Translations under genes and position numbers: made by a program
Shown: positions 17,487 to 25,782 of the stretch, piece after piece
Layout: every line of letters starts with the position of its first letter
How positions within the stretch are numbered: the first letter of the stretch is position 1
Source of the DNA: Frankia casuarinae
GTDB lineage: Bacteria; Actinomycetota; Actinomycetes; Frankiales; Frankiaceae
Assembly: GCF_000013345.1 (NCBI RefSeq)
Contig: NC_007777.1
Location: 2,108,001 to 2,172,000 of the forward strand
Direction: 5' to 3'
DNA length: 64,000 bases
The notes under the pieces: generated by a model
Databases searched by the model: none
What the model was told of the DNA's origin: nothing
The model's input: only the letters and a program-made list of their open reading frames with translations

Positions 17487-18518
17487 TCAGGCGGCGTTGT
17501 ACTGCCCGTCCACACCGGTCGGGGGCATCGGCGGTGGCGGGCGCAGCCGCCCCTCGCGGGTCGGAGGGCTGGCGACGGCGTCCGTGCCGCTGGCGGCGAG
17601 ACGGTTGGGCCAGAACTGGCCGAGGTGACGCAGGCTGAGGCGACCAGGCCCGGTCGGGCCCAGGGGAAGCCAGCGGGCGAGCGTGGGGTCGAGGTGGTCG
17701 TCGGTCGCGGTGAGGTCCGCGGCGGTGGTGGCCACGGGTACGAGGGCCGGCTGGCCGAGTCCACGGAGCGTGGGCGCCAGCGCTTTGCGGGCAGCGACCT
17801 CGCGGCGGGTGGTGGGAAACCAGAACAGCACCGGCGTGGTGATCCGGGTGGTGGTCGCGAGCTTGTGGTAGTCGAGGAGCTTCACGGCGAGGCGACGCGT
17901 CGCTTCGGTGCCCTGGTCGAGTTCGAGGAACCAGTCGAGCGTGACACCGCGCTCGGCCCAGCGGCCGTAGGCGTCGGGCCGCACGATGTCCCCGAACGCG
18001 AAGGCACAGCGCTCCTGCGACCACCAGGCGGTCAGCCGGGCGGCGCTGTCGGGCTGGCGGGCGTGGTGGACGAGGTGGGTGAACATCTCGTTGACCACGA
18101 CACGGTGCGCGAGATGCAGGGAGTGGGCGATGCCCTTCGCCCGGTCATGCTGATAGCCGATCTTCTTCGGGTCCAGGTCGTCCTCGTGGGCCAGGACCGC
18201 CGCCCCGGCGACGTCGAGAATGTAGTGCATGGGCGCCAGGCCGCGGGACACCAGCGGTTGAAAGCGGTCGAGGACCCGCCACCGGTAGAGCCCCAGCAGG
18301 CGGATGTTCGCCGAGCGCTGCGACGTCCAGCCAAGCCGGGTGATCTGATGGGTGGTCAGTACCCGATGCTCCCCGACCATCCGGGCGAGCCACCGGTCCC
18401 GGGCAGTGAGATGGCGAACCAGCCAGAGCTGATGGTCGCCTCCGGTCACCGTGCGAGCGGAGGGCCGGGCGTAGGTACGGCGGCCGACATGACGCTGCTG
18501 CGGAGGATTCGTGATCAT
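17487..18518 (-). CDS. replication-relaxation family protein
   Basis: A 343-residue protein matching the actinobacterial Replic_Relax family. The N-terminal winged-helix region reads RDRWLARMVGEHRVLTTHQI then RLGWTSQRSANIRLLGLYRW. It is followed by HYILDVAGAAVLAHE, a histidine-rich segment (AHSLHLAHRVVVNEMFTHLVHHAR) and an endonuclease-like region DWFLELDQGTEATRRLAVKLLDYH. The family is linked to plasmid and integrative-element replication. The ATG at 18518 begins MITNPPQQ; an open frame further upstream looks non-coding. Its presence is the best evidence that 13-19 kb derives from a mobile element. Confidence 0.85.
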   Translation of the reverse strand: MITNPPQQRHVGRRTYARPSARTVTGGDHQLWLVRHLTARDRWLARMVGEHRVLTTHQITRLGWTSQRSANIRLLGLYRWRVLDRFQPLVSRGLAPMHYILDVAGAAVLAHEDDLDPKKIGYQHDRAKGIAHSLHLAHRVVVNEMFTHLVHHARQPDSAARLTAWWSQERCAFAFGDIVRPDAYGRWAERGVTLDWFLELDQGTEATRRLAVKLLDYHKLATTTRITTPVLFWFPTTRREVAARKALAPTLRGLGQPALVPVATTAADLTATDDHLDPTLARWLPLGPTGPGRLSLRHLGQFWPNRLAASGTDAVASPPTREGRLRPPPPMPPTGVDGQYNAA

Positions 18519-19216
18519 ACGGTGGCGGCTCCCAACCCAGGACGGTGCAGGCGACGGCGACGAGAACGACGGCAGCCCGGAACCCGAGCAGCGGGACGGC
18601 GCGTGAGGCCGGAAGGCGCAGACAGTCGCGGCATTCCGTCGGACGCCCACCGCTGCGCACGCCCTCGAAGCAGCGCGGCAAGCATCGTGCCGTGCCGATG
18701 TCCGACGGGCACGCTCCGACGTCCATGGCAGCCCGGGACAGCACCGAGCGAACGCCGATGCTCAAACGGCCCCGCGCACCAGTTACATGACACGATCCAC
18801 AAAAGCTAACCCGAATCGTCGCTTAATCCAACCGGCCACCCGTTACCCCGCCGCGCCCACCTCACCGCCTCCCAGAAAACCGTGTCCATAGCGCGAATCC
18901 GGGACCTGTCGGGTAGGGAGCGGATAGCCTCTGACCTGCGACATCACCCTTGATCGCCGACGTCACGCGGCTCTTCCTTTGGCGCACGGACGGGGGGTCC
19001 GGTGGGTAGGGGCAGCACGATCGCCACATGTCCGACAATCCAGAACGAAAGCCCCTCACTTGCTGTGACCCGAATCACGTCTCCGGTGGGGCTGGGTGTT
19101 CGACAACCGGGGCCGCCCGCTGTCGCGCCTCAGCGGAGTTCGAGGATGTGACGCACGTGGTGTTGCCGTGACGAGGTTGTCGGCCTGGAGGACGCGAGCT
19201 GCTTCGTCCGGCCCGC
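18519..19216. other. non-coding region
   Basis: About 700 bp between the replication-relaxation gene and the Imm35-like genes. Short frames on both strands are not convincing. It holds the presumed promoter of the replication-relaxation gene and the 3' end of the large minus-strand operon. No clear terminator stem or attachment site was seen. Confidence 0.4.
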
Positions 19217-19504
19217 TCACGAACTTTGTTGGTGTGGCGAGGCGACCCTCGCGGCCCCCACAACGGAGTCGTACTCGGTCATGATCCGGCCGGTCGGAAT
19301 ACGGGTGGGGAAGCGCATCACCCGTCCACCCTCCCTCTCGATCACGTGACCCAGAGAGCCGACAAAGTCGTCGCCAAGATAGCCGGTCTCGTTGATGATC
19401 CATCCCTGGGGGAACTCGATGAGGCTCCAGGGCCGGATCGGATCGCTGCTCGGCCGTCCGAGGAACGCGACCGCGATCTCCCGGGCTCTTTCCGTGTCAA
19501 TCAT
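19217..19504 (-). CDS. Imm35-like / YrhB-like small protein (copy 1)
   Basis: A 95-residue cytosolic protein. The pattern REIAVAFLGRPSS...PWSLIEFPQGWIINETGYL...DFVGSLGHVIEREGGRVMRFP, with a central conserved Trp, resembles the Imm35/YrhB immunity-protein family. It is paralogous to the gene just upstream: both share the W-S-L-x-E-F-P-Q-G-W core. The ATG at 19504 overlaps the upstream stop by 8 bp. No toxin gene is next to it. It is the last gene of the overlapping operon starting near 24878. Confidence 0.65.
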   Translation of the reverse strand: MIDTERAREIAVAFLGRPSSDPIRPWSLIEFPQGWIINETGYLGDDFVGSLGHVIEREGGRVMRFPTRIPTGRIMTEYDSVVGAARVASPHQQSS

Positions 19505-19775
19505 CGGCGTGCTCCGGGTATCCCCGGTCGACGACCGCGTCGTACTCGTGCAAGATCCGGCGGGGCGGCACGAACGAGGGGAAGCACATGACGCGGCCGG
19601 CGTTCTTCTCGATGACGTACCCCGCCGCGCCGACGTACTCCTCGGTGAGGTGCGCGGTCCTGTTGATCAGCCAGCCCTGGGGGAACTCCTGGAGACTCCA
19701 GGGCTGCTGCGGGTCCTCGGCGGGGCGGCCGAGCAGGGTGGCGGCGATCTCCTGTGCCCGCTGTTCGTCGATCAC
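19497..19775 (-). CDS. Imm35-like / YrhB-like small protein (copy 2)
   Basis: A 92-residue paralogue of the following gene, with the sequence AQEIAATLLGRPAED...PWSLQEFPQGWLINRTAHLTEEYVGAAGYVIEK...GRVMCFP. The start is GTG at 19775, overlapping the TGA of the ROK kinase gene (GTGA), so the two are coupled. Members of this family protect against polymorphic toxins in some species. Here the context is metabolic, and a role in protein binding or folding is equally possible. Confidence 0.65.
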   Translation of the reverse strand: MIDEQRAQEIAATLLGRPAEDPQQPWSLQEFPQGWLINRTAHLTEEYVGAAGYVIEKNAGRVMCFPSFVPPRRILHEYDAVVDRGYPEHADD

Positions 19776-20731
19776 AGCTCACCCTCGGAGGCGAGGAGAG
19801 CCGCGCCGATCAGCGGCCCGTCCGGCCCGTAGGCGGCGGGGGTGAGAACGGCCCGGTCGGCCAGGCGGGGAACCGCCCGTTGGCGCAGCGCACGTTGGGC
19901 GGCGCCGAGGTAGCCGCTGTCGGGGCCGGCGGCGCTGAGGGCGGCCTGCGCGAGCCCCCCACCGATGGTGATCACGTCGGCGCCCAGAATGTTCAGGACG
20001 GTCGCGGCGGATACCCCCAGCCAGTAGCCGGCGGCCTCGAACGTGCGGCGGGCCGCCGGGTCGCCGTGTTGGGTCTTGTGGACGAGTTCGGCCACGGTCG
20101 GGACCCGTGTGCGCGGGGCTGGGGAGGTGCGCCGCGCCGCGGCGGGCTGTGACGGCTGGTAGCCGCGGCGCACGGCACGCGCGCCAGCGAGGGTTTCCAC
20201 GCAGCCGGTGCGGGTGCAGGAGCAGCGCAGCGTGCTGACCGGGTCGACGAGAATGTGACCGAGACCGGCAGGGCCTGGCGGTGTGCCCTGCGCGAGCTGT
20301 CCGCCGATCGCGATGCCTCCACCGATCCCGGAGCCGAGCGCGAAGTGGACGTGGGTCCCGGTGCGCCCGCGCCGCCGGTATTCCGCCCAGGTCGCGGCGG
20401 CGCCGTCGTTGACGACATAGACCCGCCCTCGCAGGTCGGGGAAGAAGCCGGCGAGCAGGGTGGGCCAGTGGATGCGGGTGTAGCCCTGGATGGCCCCGGC
20501 GCGGATCACGGTGCCGTCGGCGTCGATCGCGCCGGCCGTCGCGATCGCGACCCGCTCGACCTCGACCGCGCCGGTCAGCGCCGCGAGGATGCGTTCCTGC
20601 ACGGCGTGGAACGTCGGTGTCGGGGGGAGCCGCAGCACGGGAAGCGCGGTGACGATCTGGCAGGGCGGACCGGTATCGACGATCGCCTGTTTGATGGCCG
20701 ACGCGCCGATGTCGAAAGCGTGGACTTTCAT
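19772..20731 (-). CDS. ROK-family sugar kinase
   Basis: A 319-residue kinase of the ROK family (glucokinase, N-acetylmannosamine/allose kinases). The ATP phosphate loop is FDIGASAIKQAIVD at the N-terminus. VVNDGAAATWAEY carries the catalytic Asp. GSGIGGGIAIGG and the zinc-binding signature CSCTRTGCVETLAG follow, and the C-terminus has ITIGGGLAQA. The family's usual GH(I/M) motif is seen as LGHILVDP. The start overlaps the upstream stop (ATGA). No DNA-binding domain is present, so this is an enzyme rather than a NagC-type repressor. It would phosphorylate a hexose; the epimerase-like gene upstream suggests a rare sugar. Confidence 0.88.
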   Translation of the reverse strand: MKVHAFDIGASAIKQAIVDTGPPCQIVTALPVLRLPPTPTFHAVQERILAALTGAVEVERVAIATAGAIDADGTVIRAGAIQGYTRIHWPTLLAGFFPDLRGRVYVVNDGAAATWAEYRRRGRTGTHVHFALGSGIGGGIAIGGQLAQGTPPGPAGLGHILVDPVSTLRCSCTRTGCVETLAGARAVRRGYQPSQPAAARRTSPAPRTRVPTVAELVHKTQHGDPAARRTFEAAGYWLGVSAATVLNILGADVITIGGGLAQAALSAAGPDSGYLGAAQRALRQRAVPRLADRAVLTPAAYGPDGPLIGAALLASEGEL

Positions 20732-20928
20732 CGGTGCACCACCGTCCAGACACCCACCCCGATCATCCCTATGATCAGGGCGTTCCCCGTTCCCGCGATC
20801 AGGGCGGCGCGGACTTCGCGGTGGTGTCCCTGCCGCAGGGCCTGGCGGATCAGATCCGCGTACCACCCCAGGAGCAGGCTCATCGCCGCACTGACGGCGA
20901 CGACGATTCCCACGCTGGTGAGCGTCAT
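20728..20928 (-). CDS. small membrane protein, two TM segments
   Basis: A 66-residue protein with a hydrophobic N-terminal helix (SVGIVVAVSAAMSLLLGWYA), a short basic loop (RQALRQGHHREVR) and a second helix (AALIAGTGNALIIGMIGVGV). The ATG at 20928 overlaps the previous stop and the gene ends overlapping the ROK start. Basic residues in the loop predict a cytosolic loop with both termini outside. Function unknown. Confidence 0.7.
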   Translation of the reverse strand: MTLTSVGIVVAVSAAMSLLLGWYADLIRQALRQGHHREVRAALIAGTGNALIIGMIGVGVWTVVHR

Positions 20929-21146
20929 CCCGGTTCCTCCCCTCGTTCCCGCACCCGTCGTTCGCCGTCGGTGGTCGCGAGCGCCGCGCAGTACCTCTCG
21001 TAGAGAGGGCCGGCCCGCAGGCTGCGCCGCCAGAAGCCGGCCAGTACCTGCTGGTCGCGGTCGCAGTGCGCCGCCGCGAACGCCAGCGGCACGGCCCCGG
21101 CCAGGTCCGCGAGCCGCGCCCGCCCCTGTGTATCGATGTCTGCCAT
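20925..21146 (-). CDS. hypothetical small protein
   Basis: A 73-residue, soluble, largely helical protein (QGRARLADLAGAVPLAFAAA ... YERYCAALATTDGERRVRER). It begins at ATG 21146 and its stop overlaps the next start (ATGA). No family recognised. Its place in the tightly overlapping operon supports it being real. Confidence 0.6.
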   Translation of the reverse strand: MADIDTQGRARLADLAGAVPLAFAAAHCDRDQQVLAGFWRRSLRAGPLYERYCAALATTDGERRVRERGEEPG

Positions 21147-21213
21147 CCACGTGTCCCGCCCCTGGATGTGCGAGGCCGCTCCGCCCGCAGGGGCGACGGG
21201 CAGAGCGGCCGTC

Positions 21214-21390
21214 CTACCGGCACACGATCATGGACAGGAGGAAGGCGACGCCCAGGCCAACCGAGACGTAGACCAGCCCCCAGCCGGTCTGGCCGGCTTC
21301 GTCGACCGCTCTGCGTACGGCCGGGTCCATCTCCTCCCACCGTTCGCCGTCGTCCAGGTCGACGATCTGCCATCGCCGCCGGGCGTTCAT
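21214..21390 (-). CDS. small single-pass membrane protein
   Basis: A 58-residue protein beginning MNARRRWQIVDLDDGE. An acidic/basic soluble N-terminal half is followed by a C-terminal membrane helix (GLVYVSVGLGVAFLLSMIV) ending in CR. The ATG at 21390 overlaps the TGA of the PHP gene. This places the N-terminus in the cytosol, with a membrane tail anchor. Function unknown; it may recruit a soluble operon product to the membrane. Confidence 0.7.
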   Translation of the reverse strand: MNARRRWQIVDLDDGERWEEMDPAVRRAVDEAGQTGWGLVYVSVGLGVAFLLSMIVCR

Positions 21391-22220
21391 CCGCGGATCG
21401 GCGGGGTGCCGGTGGCCGTGGCCATGAGCCGCCGGTAGACGGCGGGCGGTGTGGTCTCGGAGCCGAGGCGTCCTGGTGGTCTGTGGTAGCCGCTGCCACC
21501 GATCGGCAGCAGACGCAGCCCCCCGGCGACATCGAGCAGCCGGCGGCGGGTGTCTTCGTCATGCTCGGGGTGATCAACCTCGATGCCGGCCAGGCCGCGC
21601 GCCGCCAGATCCCTCAGAAGGTCCACGGGCAGCGACGCGCAGGGATAGGCGAGTGCGGCGACGCCTCCGGCGCCGCGGACCACGGTCAGCGCCGCTGTGA
21701 TGTCCGGCTGCCGTGACGCGACGTGGAACGGGCCGCCGGCCCCGAGCCAGCCCCGTCCGAGCGCGGCGTCGAGGGTGGGCACGATGCCCGCGGCGACCAG
21801 GGCTGCCGCGATGTGCCTGCGGCCGACCGGTCCGCCCCGGGTCTGGGCGGCTACCTGCGGCCAGTCGATCGGGTAGCCCTCCATGTGCAGGAGGCGGACG
21901 GCGCGTCGTGCCCGCAGCTCGGCGCTGTCGCGGGCCCGGCCGAGCAGCTCGCTCACCGCCCGATCGTCGGGGTCGAACAGGTAGGAGAGCAGACGGACCG
22001 GCCTCGGCCGCCCACCGACGACCGCCTGGCAGGAGATCTCCACACCCGGCACCAGCGTCATCCTCGCCGGCAGCACCGCGGCCGCCGGATCGATCCCCGC
22101 CACCGTGTCCCGATCGGTGATCGCGAGAACCTTGACGCCGGCCACGACGGCCTGCGCGACCAGCTCGTGCGGCATCAGACTGCCACCGGACTCCGACGTG
22201 TACGCGTGAAGATCAATCAT
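21387..22220 (-). CDS. PHP-domain protein with altered metal ligands
   Basis: A 277-residue protein of the PHP phosphoesterase superfamily (as in histidinol phosphatase and polymerase PHP domains). The overall order is preserved: DLHAYTSESGG at residues 3-13, VLAITDRDT at 31-39, PGVEIS at 59-63 and GSGYHRP near the end. However, several usual metal ligands are changed: the second His of DLHxH is Tyr7, the Asp of SDG is Gly12, the His of TDHDT is Arg37, and the Asp of the final GSD is Gly. His5 and Glu61 remain. It may be a catalytically dead binding protein. It overlaps the genes on both sides. Confidence 0.8.
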   Translation of the reverse strand: MIDLHAYTSESGGSLMPHELVAQAVVAGVKVLAITDRDTVAGIDPAAAVLPARMTLVPGVEISCQAVVGGRPRPVRLLSYLFDPDDRAVSELLGRARDSAELRARRAVRLLHMEGYPIDWPQVAAQTRGGPVGRRHIAAALVAAGIVPTLDAALGRGWLGAGGPFHVASRQPDITAALTVVRGAGGVAALAYPCASLPVDLLRDLAARGLAGIEVDHPEHDEDTRRRLLDVAGGLRLLPIGGSGYHRPPGRLGSETTPPAVYRRLMATATGTPPIRG

Positions 22221-22497
22221 GGTGCCGTCCGGCCCTGGAAGTGGGGATGTCCACCCGTAGGCGAAGGAACGCCCCCCGCGTGGGCGCGCTCGCCCGCCTG
22301 CTCCCGGCTTCCGCGATCCATGGGCCGGTGCCGGGCCGGATCGGGGCCGGCAGGGACACCCCTACCGACCCCCTCCGGATCCTGCTCGCGGCGCGTACCG
22401 TGGCGGTCGCCAGCGCGGCACGCAGCTCGATCCGGCTGTAGGACGATCGCGCCGGTCCCAGCCGGTGGCCCCCGCGACGACGGTCGCCGCTGGTCAT
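22213..22497 (-). CDS. hypothetical basic protein
   Basis: A 94-residue, arginine-rich protein (SSYSRIELRAALATATVRAA ... GAFLRLRVDIPTS). The ATG at 22497 overlaps the upstream TGA and its end overlaps the PHP start by 8 bp. No family recognised. Support comes from the overlapping gene arrangement, which would be unlikely for non-coding sequence. Confidence 0.5.
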   Translation of the reverse strand: MTSGDRRRGGHRLGPARSSYSRIELRAALATATVRAASRIRRGSVGVSLPAPIRPGTGPWIAEAGSRRASAPTRGAFLRLRVDIPTSRAGRHHD

Positions 22498-23186
22498 GCG
22501 GCCCGCTGGGCACGCAGAAACATGACCGGGGAATGCAGTCGTAGCGCACCATGGACGTCGACGGCCCGGTGGCAGGCCGCCGCGTACCGGCGTGCGACCC
22601 GCGCGTCGAGACCCACTCGCACCGCCGCCACCGGTGACGGGCCGACGGGTGTTGACGTGTACAGGTACTCCTCGACACCCTGGTGGTCCAGGTCGGCGGT
22701 CATCCGCAGCATGTTGACGTCGGCGGGGTGCAACCCGGGGCGGCCGGTGGACATCACCTCGATCAGCGGGTCCCACGGATGCGGCGCCTCGGCCACCGCT
22801 GCGCCGACAGCCCGGCCGATCCGCCGTGCGTCTTCGTCGGTGAGACCGGGCAGGTCGCTGGCGGGTTGACGCAGATGCGCCAGCGTCACGGTGAACACGA
22901 CCTGCCCCGACCGGGTGAGAACCCGGCACGCCTCGTCGAGCAGCGAAGTCGGATCCGCCGGGGTGATGCCGTCGACGGCGACCATGTCCACCGCGCAGTC
23001 GGCGACGGGTAGCCCCGCCGCCAGGTCGGCCACGATCCGCCCGCCGCCGCTGTCCGCCTCGCCGATGGCGAGCGAGGGCACCAGGGCCACGACACGGGCG
23101 GCCTGACCCATCCCCGCGACGATGCCCGCGACCAGCGACAGACCACCGCCTGGCAGCAGCACCAGCACCCGAGGTGTGTGGATCAT
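22494..23186 (-). CDS. methyltransferase-like protein
   Basis: A 230-residue protein with the order of elements of a class I methyltransferase. A Gly-rich loop (VLLPGGGLSLVAGIVAGMGQ) is followed by a strand (ARVVALVPS), then AAGLPVADCAVDMVAVDG, and SLLDEACRVLTRSGQVVFTV in the position of the usual post-motif. The Gly-rich motif is atypical, so SAM binding is inferred only. The ATG at 23186 overlaps the stop of the DUF574 gene. Two methyltransferase-type genes side by side suggest related roles. Confidence 0.7.
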   Translation of the reverse strand: MIHTPRVLVLLPGGGLSLVAGIVAGMGQAARVVALVPSLAIGEADSGGGRIVADLAAGLPVADCAVDMVAVDGITPADPTSLLDEACRVLTRSGQVVFTVTLAHLRQPASDLPGLTDEDARRIGRAVGAAVAEAPHPWDPLIEVMSTGRPGLHPADVNMLRMTADLDHQGVEEYLYTSTPVGPSPVAAVRVGLDARVARRYAAACHRAVDVHGALRLHSPVMFLRAQRAA

Positions 23187-24044
23187 GGCTTGCGGGCAAC
23201 CGCGCTGTAGATGCTCACCTGCGCGTCCGCCAGCTCCTCCACCGGCCCGCCCGGCCGCCACCGGTGCGCCACGACAAGGCCCGGGTTCACCAGGTCCAGC
23301 CCGTCGAAGAACCGTGCCACCTCCGCGCGGCTTCGCAGCTGCCCGGCGATGCCCTGCGACCGGTAGGAGTCGGCCGCCCGGGCCACCGCCGGGTCGAAGT
23401 CGCCGGTGGCGTGGCTGAGCATCAGGTAGCTGCCCGCCGGCAACGCGTCCATCAACCTGGCCACGATCGCGTACGGCTCCGCCACGTCGGGGAAGAAGTG
23501 CAGGATTGCGATCAGGGACAGGGCCACCGGCCTGGTCAGGTCGAGCGTGTCCGCGAGCACCGGCGAGGACAGGATCGACTCCGGGTCCGCGAGATCGGCC
23601 TCCACGTAGGCCGTGCGTCCCGCCGGCGTGCTGGTCAGCAGCGCCCGCGCATGGGTCAAAACCAGCGGGTCGTTGTCGACGTACACGATGCGCGCGTCCG
23701 GGGCGACGCCTTGGGCGACCTCGTGGGTGTTGTCGGTTGCCGGCAGCCCGGTGCCGATGTCGAGGAACTGCCGTATCCCGCAGTCGGCTGCCAGGAAGCG
23801 CACCGCGTTGCGCAGGAACGCCCGGTTCACGAGCACACCTTCATGGATCGGGCACTGTCCGGATCATGGCCTCGGCGACAGCCTGGTCCGCCGGGTAGTT
23901 GTTCTTGCCGCCGAGCCAGTAGTCGTAGATCCGGGCCAGGTGCGGCACCTCGGGCCGCAGACCCGTCGGCACCGCCGCCTCCGGAACCGCCGACTGGAAG
24001 TTCCAGCCAGCGACCGCGCTGTCCTGTTCCGCCACTGCTGTCAT
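23183..24044 (-). pseudogene. DUF574 SAM methyltransferase, frameshifted
   Basis: Homologue of the actinobacterial S-adenosyl methyltransferase family (PF04672, formerly DUF574). The N-terminal part (24044 to 23841) has the signature PHLARIYDYWLGGKNNYPAD. The rest (VLVNRAFLRNAVRFLAADCG, FLDIGTGLPATDNTHEVAQ, VYVDNDPLVLTHARALL, SLIAILHFFPD, SYLMLSHATGD, FFDGLDLVNPGLV) follows in a different frame. The frames meet at 23841-23850 (GAT CCA TGA versus CAT GAA GGT), so a single extra base breaks the gene. It could be a genuine lesion, a sequencing error or, less likely, +1 frameshifting at CCA-UGA. A second family member is at the right edge of the window. Confidence 0.82.
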
Positions 24045-24098
24045 ACCCCTTGTCGACTCAGCCGGGATTGGTGATCGTTTCGTTGTGGTCCAGACACG

Positions 24099-24878
24099 CT
24101 AGGGGAGCCTTCGCGTGAACCCCTGCCCGTCCCGAGGCGGCCTCGGCAAAGGGCGCCGTCCCGCCGGGCGTTGGCTACGAAGCCACTGGGCGGTGCCCGC
24201 GGGGTCGTCGCCGAGGACGGGCAGATCCGTGATCAGGCCGTCGACCCCGGCGACACTGAGCGGCCCCACGGTGCGCGCACCGACCCCTCCCTCGGCCAGG
24301 AGACGCACCGTGTGCTGGTGCCCGGTCGCCTCAACGAGTCTGCGAGCAGCGTGCAGGCGGCGCAGAGCGGCCAGGGTCAGCGCGGCGTCCCGCGCGCCGC
24401 CAGGTGTGCAGACGACCACGAGCACGTCGATCGCGCCGAGGTAGGGGCGGGCATCGACGACCCGGGTGTCCACCCCGAGTGCCAGGCCCGCTGCGTTGCC
24501 GTTGTCGCGAATGCGATGCAGGGCACGCGCGACGTCATCGATCTCGGCTGGCACCGTGATCAGATCGGCGCCCGCGGTCGTGACCGCGTCGATGAGCGCT
24601 ATCGGCCGGCGCGCCAGCAGGTGGGCGTGGAACGGGACCGTCGTCCGAGGGCGCAGGGCCGCAAGCATCGCCGGGGAGAACATCAGGTCAGGCCCGAAGG
24701 ACCCGTCAGCGATGTCGAAGTGGACCACGTCAGCGACGCCGCTGGTCCGATCGAGCTCCACCCCGAGCGCGGCCAGATCCGCCGACCACAGCGACACGTC
24801 AAGCAGAAGCCGACCATGGGGAAGTGCAGCCGGCCAACCGGTCGGCCGGCTCGCCGAGGGCGTCTGCTCCGTCGTCAT
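24099..24878 (-). CDS. ribulose-phosphate 3-epimerase-like TIM barrel protein
   Basis: A 259-residue (beta-alpha)8 protein related to ribulose- and allulose-phosphate 3-epimerases. SLWSADLAALGVELDR matches the family's SxLSADFxxL. VVHFDIADGSFGPDLMFSP gives the His-x-Asp metal pair and the DG-x-F-xP loop. PFHAHLLARRP supplies the third His, and the C-terminal phosphate loop is LLAEGGVGARTVGPLSVAGVDGLITD. The ATG at 24878 is preferred; open sequence upstream looks non-coding. With the ROK kinase downstream, the pair recalls the allose operon logic (kinase plus 3-epimerase). Likely first gene of the operon, 54 bp before the DUF574 gene. Confidence 0.8.
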   Translation of the reverse strand: MTTEQTPSASRPTGWPAALPHGRLLLDVSLWSADLAALGVELDRTSGVADVVHFDIADGSFGPDLMFSPAMLAALRPRTTVPFHAHLLARRPIALIDAVTTAGADLITVPAEIDDVARALHRIRDNGNAAGLALGVDTRVVDARPYLGAIDVLVVVCTPGGARDAALTLAALRRLHAARRLVEATGHQHTVRLLAEGGVGARTVGPLSVAGVDGLITDLPVLGDDPAGTAQWLRSQRPAGRRPLPRPPRDGQGFTRRLP

Positions 24879-25077
24879 CGGCTGCGCAACCTCTCGACCC
24901 CGGGGAATGTTCGAGATCATGGTTGCAGTCGTCGCGAGGCTGGTCATTCCCCCGCGCACGAAGAAACCATTCGCGCCATTGCACGCTGCTGACCAGCGAT
25001 GATGGTTCACCGACAGGCGACTTCTTCCACCGCATGAATCCGGTTTTGGAGATCGCCAAGGACCGTATGCTGGGCGA

Positions 25078-25772
25078 ATGGCCTTGAAAGCGCGTCTACG
25101 GGGCAGGGAGACCGACCTCGCCCTGCTCTCGCGGGTCCTGCCCACGGGTGACACTCAGGTCGTCCGCGACGCGGAGGACTACTACCTCACCTCGCCGGCG
25201 GTGGACTACCGGCCCGAGGGCACGGACTTCCACGAGGCAGCGGCTGAGGTGCTCGCCTGGGTCAACGGCATCGGCTGGCTGAACAGCACCGGCTTCCACG
25301 CCGTCGAGCTGACCGGGATGTACGACGACGGTGATCGACGTCATGCCGTCCTCACGCCCAAGACGATCAGATTGACCACCCGCATCGGGAGCGTCGTCAT
25401 AGGAGGAGACGCGGTGGCCTCCGAGCCGCCACCGCCGCCGGGCCCTCCGCAGGCGGCTGCCGCGGCCCGCGGTCCGGCGCTCGCTGAGGCCCTGGCGATT
25501 CTCGGCCGGACCACGCACCTTGGGTGGGTCGAGCTCTACAAGGTGTGGGAGATCATGCAGGACGGCCGCGACCCGGTCGCATTCGGCTGGGTGACGAAAG
25601 CCGAGGCGCGGGCGTTCACGCAGGCCGTAACCATCCCGGCATCAGCGGGCAGGCCGCACGCCACGCCCGGATGCCCGGCACCCCGAGCAAGACGTCGGCC
25701 ATGGACCTCGCCGAAGGTCAAGCCTTCGTACGGCGGGTGGTCCTCGCCTGGATCGCGGCGGAATCGAACTGA
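25078..25772 (+). pseudogene. hypothetical protein, frameshifted near its end
   Basis: Begins at ATG 25078 (MALKARLRGRETDLALLSRV) and encodes a soluble, roughly 230-residue protein of unknown function. It includes YLTSPAVDYRPEGTDFHEAA and LGWVELYKVWEIMQDG, then TKAEARAFTQAV. At about 25626-25629 the sensible protein continues only in another frame: NHPGISGQAARHARMPGTPS, then TSAMDLAEGQAFVRRVVLAW, ending at 25772. One missing base explains the break. In the original frame the sequence degenerates into Arg/Pro-rich nonsense and runs on to 26811. The continuity of the C-terminal part shows the lesion is recent or a sequencing artefact. Confidence 0.7.
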
Positions 25773-25782
25773 CGCCGGCGAC

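Noticed and set aside
23836-23850. Programmed +1 frameshift as the default explanation for the split DUF574 gene
   Set aside because: Intact family members, such as the one at the right edge, are read in one frame; a lesion or sequencing error is simpler.
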